This document shows, piece by piece, positions 1 to 7,458 of a stretch of 18,285 bases of DNA; the first letter of the stretch is position 1, and each line of letters opens with the position of its first letter. A program made the position numbers and the translations under genes. The stretch is taken from assembly GCA_937998045.1 (NCBI GenBank), contig CALKVG010000683.1, positions 1-18,285 of the forward strand, read 5' to 3'. Under the pieces are notes generated by a model. That model was not told where the DNA came from. It ran no database searches and saw only the letters and a list, made by a program, of their open reading frames with translations. Source of the stretch: an uncultured Myxococcales bacterium (lineage in GTDB: Bacteria > Myxococcota_A > Polyangia > Polyangiales > Polyangiaceae).

Positions 1-318
1 GTCTCAATCCCGCACGCCGCGGTCGAAGGACTCGAGCGCCCCCTGCTCGCGCTCGGACGCGCGCCGCACGGCATCGACTTCGACGCGCCGGACGGGCGTC
101 CCGCGCGCGTCGTCTTTCTCCTCCTCATTCCGCCGAAGGCGTACGAAGAGGAAGTGCGCATCCTCGCCTCGATCGCGCGCGCGACGTACGACGCGCGCGC
201 CCGGGCGGAGCTGGCGGCGGCGAGCGGCTTCGACGAGGTCACGCGCGTGCTGGCGCAAAGCGCCAAGCGCACCCGCGAGTCGCAGCGACCGAAGCGCGGG
301 GTCGCGTCCACTTCGTAA
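1..318 (+). CDS. PTS EIIA-like domain protein, C-terminal part (5' truncated)
   Basis: The frame is open from the left edge to a TAA at 316-318, giving the last 105 residues of a longer protein. The visible part opens with SIPHA, the fructose/nitrogen-type (PtsN-like) EIIA phosphorylation motif, with the candidate phospho-histidine at visible residue 5. It continues with VEGLERPLLALGRAPHGIDF and DGRPARVVFLLLIPP, which match the core strands of this fold. In the family, EIIA domains accept phosphate from HPr/NPr and either pass it to a sugar or act as a regulatory switch. Because the upstream part is missing, this could be a stand-alone EIIA or the regulatory tail of a transporter, such as an antiporter or chloride channel with an EIIA domain. 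A basic tail (KRTRESQRPKRG) follows the domain. The domain call is fairly sure; the function of the whole protein is unknown. Confidence 0.75.
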   Translation, partial: VSIPHAAVEGLERPLLALGRAPHGIDFDAPDGRPARVVFLLLIPPKAYEEEVRILASIARATYDARARAELAAASGFDEVTRVLAQSAKRTRESQRPKRGVASTS

Positions 319-354
319 GACCCGAATCTCCTACATATCCGCGAAGGCGGGGAC

Positions 355-777
355 ATGACGTTCGTTGAAGCGCCCGCCCGTGATACGTCCATGGGCGTGA
401 GACAACGTGCCTGGTGGCCGCTCGGCGGCGTTTGCGCCGCGGCGGTCGTGCGAGCCATCTCGGCGGCGCCCCCCGATCAAGCACCCGCGGGTGCGGACGA
501 GGCGACCCGCCGCGCCGCGTTCCGCGCCGTCGCATCGGAGGAGGCGAACCTCCGGCGCGATGCGGCGAAGACGTTCCCGACCGACCTCTGGTCGCGCGAC
601 GACGACTTCCACCAGCGAGAGCTGCAGCGTGCGCGCGACTGGGCGGGCAAGCACCGCGTCCGTCTCGGCGAGGTGCTCGGTGCCCTCGACGAGGGCCTGC
701 GCGACGGGTGGCCCAACGACAACCACGCGCCGCTCATCCCGACGGTCCCTCCGTGCCAGCCACGCGCCATCTACTGA
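355..777 (+). CDS. Small predicted exported or membrane-anchored hypothetical protein
   Basis: This 140-residue protein is not recognised. Residues about 20-38 (WWPLGGVCAAAVVRAISAA) form a hydrophobic stretch preceded by arginines, which suggests a signal peptide or N-terminal anchor. The rest is soluble and charged, with FPTDLWSRDDDFHQREL at about residues 74-90 and a Pro-rich end (PTVPPCQPRAIY). The ATG at 355 has a purine-rich AAGGCGGGG just upstream. The in-frame ATG at 391 would place the hydrophobic segment nearer the N-terminus, as expected for a signal peptide, but has no clear ribosome site. The 3' end overlaps the start of the following membrane-protein gene by 25 bases, so the two are probably co-translated and may work together at the membrane. 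The gene starts 36 bases after the EIIA-like gene and may share its transcript. Confidence 0.6.
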   Translation: MTFVEAPARDTSMGVRQRAWWPLGGVCAAAVVRAISAAPPDQAPAGADEATRRAAFRAVASEEANLRRDAAKTFPTDLWSRDDDFHQRELQRARDWAGKHRVRLGEVLGALDEGLRDGWPNDNHAPLIPTVPPCQPRAIY

Positions 778-3080
778 CGGTCGCCGCGGCGGGATATCGG
801 TTCGCGCGCACCGTCTCGGCGCGTCCTGCCCACAGGCTCGCGGTCTTCGCGGCGCTCGCGTTCGTCGCCACGTGGCCGCTGCTCGCCACCGCCGGCGCGA
901 TGAACGAGTTCCGCGACGCGCACGTCCTCGCACACTACGAGACGGTCGCGCGGGACTCGATCCTCCGCTGGCATCAGCTCCCGCTGTGGGACCCGTACTA
1001 CTGCGGCGGGATGTACCTCCTGGGCACTCCGCAGGGTCGGTACGTCTCGCCCACGTTTCTGCTGACCCTCGCTTTCGGCGAGCCTCGCGCCGAGGCGCTC
1101 ACGGCGTTCGCCATGATCGTCGTCGGCCTGGAGGGCATGTTCCGCTACGCGCGAGCGCGCGGGGCGACGCACTTCGCGTCGATGGCCACGGCGCCGGTCT
1201 TCGCGCTGAGCGGCGTCTTCGCAATGTCGCCCGCCCTCGGATGGGTGAACTTCTTCGGGTTCGAGCTCCTCCCGTGGATTGCGCTCGGCTTCCGGAGGGC
1301 GCTGGCGCGCGATCTGCGCGGGGCGATCGTCGGGGCGCTGGCGCTGGCCTTCTGCGTCGGGTTCGGGGGAACGTACCCGGCGCCGCTGGCCCTCGTGTGG
1401 TGCGCCTTCGAGCTCGCCGAGGCCGCGGTACGCCGCGGACGTCGGGACCCGCGCGGCCTCGCGCTCGGCGTGGGGCTGGTCGCGTGCGCGGCGCTGCTGT
1501 CCGCGGGCCTCGCGGCGTTCCGGCTGTGGCCCGTGGCCGAAACGATGCTCGCGGCGCGACGCATCATCGGGGGCGCCCCGGGGAACTCGTGGACGGGCAT
1601 CGCGCACCGCCTGCTGCTCCCATCCATTCCGGACTCCGAGGACGGGGCGTTCTACATGGGCTGGCTGGTCGCGCCGGCGGTGCTCGTGGGACTCGGACGG
1701 CGGCGATCCATCGGTCCGGCGGTGGCCGCCCTGGCCTGCGTATGGCTCGCGGCGGGGTACGACTCACACCCGTCGCTGTTCGCGGCGCTCCGCGAGCTGC
1801 CGGTCTACTCCGCGCTTCGTTTTCCGGAGCGGTTCCTCGTGCCCGGCGCACTCGCGGTCGCCGTCATCGCGTCGCAGGGCATTTCGCGCGCGGAGGCCTG
1901 GGCGCGCGCGAGGCGCCGGGGCGCGAGGCGGAGGACGGGGACGCGGATCGTGCTCGGTCTCTCGGTGGCGGCGCTCCTCGCGAATGTCGGCCCCCAGCTG
2001 TCCGTGCACTGGTTTCGCGCGCACGGCAGGTCGTTGAGCGCGCCCCCCGAGGCGACGGCCGGCGCGTTCCATCAGTCGCGCGGCAACCGATGGGCGCTCG
2101 CCTACTACGAGCCGATGCAGCGGGGATCACTTTCGTGCTGGGAGGCGTATCCTGTCCCGGAGTCGCCTCTGCTGCGCGGAGACGCCGCCGCCGAGGAGCG
2201 CCTTCTGGAGCCGGGCGCCGGCACGGTGACCGAGGTCTCGTGGTCGCCCAACGCGATCGACCTCCGCGTCGACCTCACGCGGGGAGCGACCGTGGTGGTC
2301 AACCAGAACTGGCACGCGGGTTGGCGGGCGAGCGAGGGGGAAGTGAAGAGCCACGGCGGTCTCCTCGCCGTGGCTCTCGAGCCCGGCACGCACGACGTCG
2401 CGCTCCGGTTTGCGCCGCGATCCGCAACCGGCGGAGGCCTCGCCTCGGTGGTGGCGATCGCCGCGGCGGTGCTGCTGTCGCGGCGCGCCCGGCGCCGTCG
2501 GCTCGTGAGCGGTACCCGCGAACTGGTAGCCGCGGCGGCCGTCGCCGCGACCCCTCTGATTCCCGCAGCGCTGACGGCCGCGGTGGTGCACGAGGCGCGA
2601 CCCGCTCCGCAGCTCGTGACGCCCGACGGGCGGCCACTCGTCGCCGACGAGCTCGACGAGGGCATCGTGCGCCTCGACGCGAAGCTGGAGGGCGGCGTCG
2701 TGCTCGAGGCGGCGACGCTATCGAACCCCGAGCCGGCAGCCGGGGGCGACCTGACGCTGGAGCTCGACTGGCGTCGCGGACGGACCGTCCCGCAAGGACT
2801 CGGCGTCTTCGTTCACATGGATCCCTCGAGCGGCGACGCGATCAACGGAGATCACGCGCTGCTGTCGTCGGTGCTCGATCTGGACGATGCCCCCGCGGAC
2901 AAGACGCTCCGGGACGTGATTCCGGTGCACCTGCCGGACAGCGCGCGCGGCAAGACATGGAAGGTGTGGGCCGGATTGTGGCTCTTGCGCCGGGGGGGCG
3001 GGCGCATCCCGGTGGTCGACCCCGGGCATGCCATCGTGGACGGCAATCGCGTGCTCGTGGCCCAGTTCACGGCGCGGTGA
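753..3080 (+). CDS. YfhO/GT-C-like multi-pass membrane protein
   Basis: The predicted 775-residue integral membrane protein has many hydrophobic helices in its first ~480 residues. Landmarks resemble the YfhO family and related GT-C-fold polyprenyl-sugar glycosyltransferases. These are a WDPYYCGGMY motif at residues 79-88 after the first helix, then a loop with GTPQGRYVSP, and RFPERF around 357-361 before another helix. After the helices comes a predicted extracytoplasmic beta segment (about 495-560) with NQNWHAGW at 517-524 and EPGTHDVALRF, typical of YfhO C-termini. A second beta-rich domain (about 615-775) contains LTLELDW and LGVFVHM. Family members are linked to glycosylation of envelope polymers or lipids; the substrate here is unknown. 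The GTG at 753 was chosen because the first helix lies before the first ATG (900) and an upstream start would run deep into the preceding gene. No strong ribosome site is visible, which fits coupling to the overlapped gene. Confidence 0.72.
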   Translation: MPATRHLLTVAAAGYRFARTVSARPAHRLAVFAALAFVATWPLLATAGAMNEFRDAHVLAHYETVARDSILRWHQLPLWDPYYCGGMYLLGTPQGRYVSPTFLLTLAFGEPRAEALTAFAMIVVGLEGMFRYARARGATHFASMATAPVFALSGVFAMSPALGWVNFFGFELLPWIALGFRRALARDLRGAIVGALALAFCVGFGGTYPAPLALVWCAFELAEAAVRRGRRDPRGLALGVGLVACAALLSAGLAAFRLWPVAETMLAARRIIGGAPGNSWTGIAHRLLLPSIPDSEDGAFYMGWLVAPAVLVGLGRRRSIGPAVAALACVWLAAGYDSHPSLFAALRELPVYSALRFPERFLVPGALAVAVIASQGISRAEAWARARRRGARRRTGTRIVLGLSVAALLANVGPQLSVHWFRAHGRSLSAPPEATAGAFHQSRGNRWALAYYEPMQRGSLSCWEAYPVPESPLLRGDAAAEERLLEPGAGTVTEVSWSPNAIDLRVDLTRGATVVVNQNWHAGWRASEGEVKSHGGLLAVALEPGTHDVALRFAPRSATGGGLASVVAIAAAVLLSRRARRRRLVSGTRELVAAAAVAATPLIPAALTAAVVHEARPAPQLVTPDGRPLVADELDEGIVRLDAKLEGGVVLEAATLSNPEPAAGGDLTLELDWRRGRTVPQGLGVFVHMDPSSGDAINGDHALLSSVLDLDDAPADKTLRDVIPVHLPDSARGKTWKVWAGLWLLRRGGGRIPVVDPGHAIVDGNRVLVAQFTAR

Positions 3081-3137
3081 GGTCCGACCTCGGCGTCGAC
3101 CTCGACCCTCGAGCTGCATGCGCTACGGTCGTGCACC

Positions 3138-3419
3138 ATGTGCCGCAACATTCGCGTTCTCTACAACTTCCAGCCGCCGACGACGCCAGAGGAGATTCGC
3201 GCCGCGGCGCTGCAGTACGTGCGCAAAGTCAGCGGCATCGCCAAGGTCTCCCAGGGCGATCACGACGCCTTCGAACGCGCCGTCGACGAAGTGGCGGCAA
3301 CGACCGCGCGGCTGCTCGGTACGCTCACCGCACGCGCGCCGCTCCGGACGCGCGAAGGGGAACAGGCTCGCGCGAAGGAGCGCTGGCGAATTCGCGCCGA
3401 GCGAATGCGTCGGGCATAG
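3138..3419 (+). CDS. DUF2277 family protein
   Basis: This 93-residue protein matches the DUF2277 pattern from its first residue. It has MCRNIRVLYNFQPP, then EEIRAAALQYVRKVSG at about residues 18-33, then a helical stretch with FERAVDEVAATTARLL and a basic C-terminus ending in RAERMRRA. The length is normal for the family, which is widespread in bacteria and has no established function. The MCRNI start is itself the family signature, so the ATG at 3138 is secure although no clear Shine-Dalgarno is seen. The gene lies 57 bases after the YfhO-like gene on the same strand. The 221 bases after its stop hold no gene I can support. Confidence 0.85.
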   Translation: MCRNIRVLYNFQPPTTPEEIRAAALQYVRKVSGIAKVSQGDHDAFERAVDEVAATTARLLGTLTARAPLRTREGEQARAKERWRIRAERMRRA

Positions 3420-3640
3420 CGTCCTCCTTCGGGGGTCGCGGTCGAGGTTCGGGTCACGGCCACCCGCCCGAGGTCAACGTCGCGAGCCAGCCGAGCGCCT
3501 CTCGCCGAGCCGCCGCACCGGGCGCGAGTAAGGTCCACGCGTTCAGGGTTCCGGCGGCAAGGCGGGACATTGCGGGCGTGAGGGCATCGATTCTCCTGCG
3601 GGTGTTTGCCGCTCCATCGGGTTCGCCCGCGGGAAGTTGC

Positions 3641-4258
3641 GTGACATCCTGCCAACGGGAGATCACCATCCAGGCCCATGAGACGCTGGCTCTGGGGTGC
3701 CTAGGGGCTGTCTTGCCGGTCGCGCTGGCTGCAGGCCTCGCCGGGTGTTTCTCCGACGACAACGGCGCCGGGATCGACGCGGCCTTTCCGGGCCTGGACT
3801 CGGCCACACTCGACGTGCAGGCGGGGCCCGATACGACGACGACGACGGAGGCCGCGGTCGAGGCGGGCGTGGACGCGCCCGTCGACTCCACGCTCGAAGC
3901 GAGCCCCGAGGCTGCCCCCGAGCAGCAGGCGTGCGGCACGAGCTGCGTCGACTGTGCCGGCAACCAAGTGGGCTCGGCCTGCGTGAACACCGGAAATGGG
4001 TACGCGTGCGGATGCACGGGCGCGGCGGACTGCCCCGTCGGCTACGCGTGCAACACGCGCGTGCACCAGTGCACGACGGCGTGCATCGTGGGGCTGTGGG
4101 CCTGCAACGGGGGATGCTGCCAGACGAGCGCTACCGCGGGGGCCTCGTGCGTCGCGGGGACGGCCAACGACGCCTGCGGCACGAACGGAGGCATGTGCGC
4201 GGACTGCACGGCGACGCCGGCGACGCCGACGTGCAACGCCTCCGGCATGTGCCAGTAG
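3641..4258 (+). CDS. Cys-rich lipoprotein with a probable frameshift in its signal peptide
   Basis: The reading frame ends at TAG 4256-4258. It encodes a hydrophobic stretch (about residues 18-33), a lipobox LAGC with the cysteine at residue 36, and an Asp/Ala/Thr linker that includes five Thr from (ACG)5. A domain with 19 cysteines follows (residues 98-204), including CGTSCVDC, CGCTGAADCPVGYAC and CNGGCC. Such Cys-rich surface lipoproteins are common in myxobacteria and have no assigned role. The start is a problem. The only in-frame candidate near the hydrophobic core is GTG 3641, which gives a poor, acidic n-region. The ATG at 3678 would give MRRWLWG, an ideal n-region, but in a frame that hits TAG at 3702. 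One extra G in the GGGG run at 3694-3697 would join it to the lipobox frame. The coordinates given use the intact frame from GTG 3641. I take it as either a sequencing or real one-base deletion, or a poorly started but intact gene. Confidence 0.62.
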   Translation: MTSCQREITIQAHETLALGCLGAVLPVALAAGLAGCFSDDNGAGIDAAFPGLDSATLDVQAGPDTTTTTEAAVEAGVDAPVDSTLEASPEAAPEQQACGTSCVDCAGNQVGSACVNTGNGYACGCTGAADCPVGYACNTRVHQCTTACIVGLWACNGGCCQTSATAGASCVAGTANDACGTNGGMCADCTATPATPTCNASGMCQ

Positions 4259-4285
4259 CGTAAGTACGCCGCGCGACGCGCTACT
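4254..4285. terminator. Inverted repeat between convergent genes, weak terminator candidate
   Basis: A perfect 7-base inverted repeat (AGTAGCG at 4254-4260, CGCTACT at 4279-4285) encloses an 18-base GC-rich loop. It spans the whole 22-base gap between two convergent genes and contains both stop codons, TAG of the lipoprotein and TAG of the RND pump. It could act as a bidirectional terminator, but there is no T-run on either side and the stem is short. The symmetry may partly reflect the two identical stop contexts. Confidence 0.3.
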
Positions 4286-7200
4286 CCGCAGCGCCCATCG
4301 CCGGGTCGGCGCCGAACGGACCGACGGGAAGGCTGTCGCCGTGGCCCGCGGGCGCTTCGCCGGCGGCGACCTTCTCCCGCTCGCGGCTGTGGTCCTTGGC
4401 GAGGAGAACGTAAACCGAGGGGACGACGAACAGCGTGAACAGCGTGCCGATGGTCATCCCGCCGACGAGCACGATGCCGATCGAGTTTCGCGCGACGGCG
4501 CCCGGCCCGGTGACGAGCGTGAGAGGGAAGTGGCCGACGACGGTGGCGACGGTCGTCATCAGGATGGGCCGGAGGCGCGTCGACGCCGCAGCCTGCACCG
4601 CCTGGATCTTGCTCAGCCCGAGCTCCTGCTGCGCGTGGTTCGCGAACTCGACGATGAGGATGCCGTTCTTCGACACGAGGCCGACGAGCGTCACCAGACC
4701 CACCTGCGAGTAGATGTTGAGCGTCGTCGTCCACCCCTCTGTGAGTGCGAAATGCATCCCGGGGGGTCCGGCGAACTTGAGGAACGTGAAGATGAGCGCC
4801 CCGAACATCGCGAGCGGCACCGAGCCGGCCAGGATGACGAGCGGGTCGCGGAACGAGTTGAACTGCGCCGCGAGCACCAGGAAGATGAGGATGACCGCGA
4901 GCCCCATCGCCGGGAGGAACTTCCCCGACTCCTGGCGGAGCTGCCGCGACTCGCCCGTGTAGTCGATGCGCGAGCCGGCCGGCAGGATCTTCGCCGCCGC
5001 GGTCTCGAGCACCTTCAGCCCGCCGTCGATGCCGCGCGGCGCGACGCCGGAGATCTTGATCGAGTTGAGCTGCTGGAAGCGGTTGAGCGACCGGGGCTCG
5101 ACGCCCTCGCGGAGCGTCGCGATCGCGCTGAGCGGAATGAGCTTCCCGCCGGGACCGGTGACCTGGATGTCCTTCAGCTGCTCCGGCGTCAGCCGCTCCG
5201 CGCGCTCGATCTGCGGGATGACCTTGTAGCTTCGCCCGTCGATGTTGAAGCGATTGACGAAGTTGCCGCCGATCATCGACGCGAGATCGGCGCCGACCTG
5301 CTGCATGTTCAGGCCCATCGACGCGACCTTGTCGCGGTCGATGACGATGTCCGCCTTCGCCTGGTCGATGCGGACGTCCATCACCGGCGGGAACGCGAAT
5401 TGGCCGCTCTTCATGGCCTCCTGCTGGAGGAGCTCCGCGTAGCGGACGAGCTCCTCGTGCGACGCCGTCGACGAGATCACGAACTCGACGGGGAAGAACC
5501 CCGCGCTCGGCAGCGCGCCCGGCAAGAACGCGGGGGCGCGCACGCCAGCGACGGCTCCGAGCTTCTTCGCGACCTCCTCCTGGATCGGGAAGATGCTGCG
5601 CTTCCGCTCTTCCCACGACTTGACGAGCATGCCGCCGAAGCCCTGGCCCGGGAACGTGATCTGGAAGCTTTGCTCGAACTCCGGCTCCGTCTTGAAGATC
5701 TTGTAGACCTGGTTGGTGAACGGCGTGAGCTGCTCGAGCGTCGCGTTCGCGGGGACGTCGATGGCGCCGAAGACGACGCCCTGGTCCTCGTTCGGTGCAA
5801 GCTCCTGCCCCGAGAACATGTAGAGGGGCACGATGAGGAGCGTCAGCGTGATCCACACCATGTAGACCGCCGGGCGCATGCGGAGCGTACCCGCGAGCAT
5901 CCGCGAGTACGTTCGCTTGATGAACTCGAAGCCGCGGTCGATGGCTCGCGCGAGGAGGCCCGGGTTGTGCGACTCGTCGAGGAGGCGCGACGACATCATC
6001 GGCGAGAGTGTGAGCGCCACGATGCCCGAGATGAAGACCGCGCCGGCGAGCGTGAACGCGAACTCGCGGAAGAGCGCACCGGTCAGGCCGCCCTGGAAGC
6101 CGATGGGCGCGTAGACGGCGGCGAGGGTGATCGTCATCGCGATGATGGGGCCGACGAGCTCGCGCGCGCCCTTGAGCGACGCTTGCAGGCGGGAGTCCCC
6201 CTCGCGGATGTGACGCTCGACGTTCTCGACGACGACGATGGCGTCGTCGACGACGAGACCGACCGCGAGCACGATGGCGAGCAGCGTCAGCAGGTTCAGC
6301 GTGAAGCCGAAGACCTGCATGAGGAAGACGGCGCCGATGAGCGACACCGGGATCGCGACGACGGGCACCAGGACCGTGCGGAACGATCCGAGGAAGAGGA
6401 AGATGACCACCATGACGATGAAGATCGTCTCGATGAGCGTCTTCGTGACCTCGCTGATCGCGTTGTTGATGTACTTCGTCGAGTCGAACGCGACGAGCGC
6501 GGTCATGCCCGTCGGCAGCTCGCGCTGAATGTTCTCGACTTCCTTGCGGACGGCCTTGATGACGTCGAGCGAGTTGGCGTTCGGGAGCACCCAGACACCC
6601 ATGAAGACCGCTCGCTCGCCCGACATGCGGACGTCCTGGTCGTACGTGTCCGCGCCGAGGACGACGTCGGCGATGTCGCTCATTCGCACGAGCGCGCCGT
6701 TCTGCTCGCGGACGACCAGCTTGCGGAAGTCCTCGACGTTCGAGACGTCCGTCGTCGCGGTGAGGTTCACCTGGACGAGCTGGCCCTTGGTCTGTCCGAC
6801 GGCCGCGAGGTAGTTGTTCGAAGCGAGCGCCTGGCGAACCTGCGCCGGGCTCACGTTGAGCGCCGCCATGCGGTCGGGCTTGAGCCACGCGCGGATCGCG
6901 AACGTGCGCCCGCCGAGGATGTCCGCCTTTTGCACCCCCTCGATGGCGGAGAGGCGCGGCTGGACGACGCGAATCAGGTAGTCGGTGACCTGGTTGTCGT
7001 CGAGGATCTTCGATCCGAAGCTCAGGTACATGGCCGCGAACTGCGAGTCCGACGGCTGGATGCTGATCGCCGGCACCTCGGCCTCGGGCGGCAGATCGGC
7101 GCGCACCTGGTTCACGCGCGCGCTGATGTCCGCGAGGGCCGCGGATCCGGGGAAGTTGAGCTTCAGGCGGATGTTGATCGTCGAGAGGCCCTGGACGCTC

Positions 7201-7448
7201 TGCGACTCGATGTAGTCGATCCCGTCGGCGGCGGCGATCGCGCGCTCGAGCGGCGTCGTGATGAAGCCGCGCACGAGGTCGGCGTTGGCGCCGACGTACG
7301 CGGTGGTAACCACCACCGACGCGCTCTCGAGCTTCGGGTACTGGCGGACGTTCAGCGAACGGATCGCCTGAAGCCCCGCGATGATGATGATCAGGTTGAC
7401 GACGATCGCCAGGACCGGCCGGCGAACGAAGATGTCCGTGAATTTCAT
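4281..7448 (-). CDS. RND efflux pump, HAE1-type inner-membrane transporter
   Basis: This complete 1055-residue protein has the usual length for AcrB/MexB-type pumps, which use proton import to drive drugs or lipophilic compounds through a tripartite channel. It starts MKFTDIFVRRPVLAIV, the family N-terminus and first helix. A first large periplasmic region (about 30-335) is followed by a helix bundle with GLVVDDAIVVVENVERH, where D401-D402 are the proton-relay aspartates. A second periplasmic region (about 550-840) and a final helix bundle follow, with the relay lysine K927 in GLVSKNGILIVEF. The end is polar (about 1020-1055). The key residues are intact, so it should be active. It is the second gene of an operon, 10 bases after the adaptor. 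A GAGGG ribosome site (7456-7460) overlaps the adaptor's stop codon, which favours translational coupling. No outer-membrane factor gene lies in the window. The substrate cannot be read from sequence. Confidence 0.95.
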   Translation of the reverse strand: MKFTDIFVRRPVLAIVVNLIIIIAGLQAIRSLNVRQYPKLESASVVVTTAYVGANADLVRGFITTPLERAIAAADGIDYIESQSVQGLSTINIRLKLNFPGSAALADISARVNQVRADLPPEAEVPAISIQPSDSQFAAMYLSFGSKILDDNQVTDYLIRVVQPRLSAIEGVQKADILGGRTFAIRAWLKPDRMAALNVSPAQVRQALASNNYLAAVGQTKGQLVQVNLTATTDVSNVEDFRKLVVREQNGALVRMSDIADVVLGADTYDQDVRMSGERAVFMGVWVLPNANSLDVIKAVRKEVENIQRELPTGMTALVAFDSTKYINNAISEVTKTLIETIFIVMVVIFLFLGSFRTVLVPVVAIPVSLIGAVFLMQVFGFTLNLLTLLAIVLAVGLVVDDAIVVVENVERHIREGDSRLQASLKGARELVGPIIAMTITLAAVYAPIGFQGGLTGALFREFAFTLAGAVFISGIVALTLSPMMSSRLLDESHNPGLLARAIDRGFEFIKRTYSRMLAGTLRMRPAVYMVWITLTLLIVPLYMFSGQELAPNEDQGVVFGAIDVPANATLEQLTPFTNQVYKIFKTEPEFEQSFQITFPGQGFGGMLVKSWEERKRSIFPIQEEVAKKLGAVAGVRAPAFLPGALPSAGFFPVEFVISSTASHEELVRYAELLQQEAMKSGQFAFPPVMDVRIDQAKADIVIDRDKVASMGLNMQQVGADLASMIGGNFVNRFNIDGRSYKVIPQIERAERLTPEQLKDIQVTGPGGKLIPLSAIATLREGVEPRSLNRFQQLNSIKISGVAPRGIDGGLKVLETAAAKILPAGSRIDYTGESRQLRQESGKFLPAMGLAVILIFLVLAAQFNSFRDPLVILAGSVPLAMFGALIFTFLKFAGPPGMHFALTEGWTTTLNIYSQVGLVTLVGLVSKNGILIVEFANHAQQELGLSKIQAVQAAASTRLRPILMTTVATVVGHFPLTLVTGPGAVARNSIGIVLVGGMTIGTLFTLFVVPSVYVLLAKDHSREREKVAAGEAPAGHGDSLPVGPFGADPAMGAAE

Positions 7449-7458
7449 GGCCGATCCC

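Noticed and set aside
3079..3091. GAGGT-CCG-ACCTC hairpin after the YfhO-like gene as a terminator
   Set aside because: The stem is 5 bases with a 3-base loop and no T-run, too weak in such GC-rich DNA to claim.
407..3640. Long plus-strand open frame upstream of the lipoprotein, in the same frame
   Set aside because: It crosses the YfhO-like and DUF2277 genes in another frame and is Arg/Pro/Ala-rich nonsense. Only the part after about 3641 encodes the lipoprotein.
3833..3847. (ACG)5 tract as a hypervariable microsatellite
   Set aside because: Only five copies, coding for Thr in a linker and in frame with a triplet unit. Length change would not shift the frame, and no variation can be seen in one sequence.
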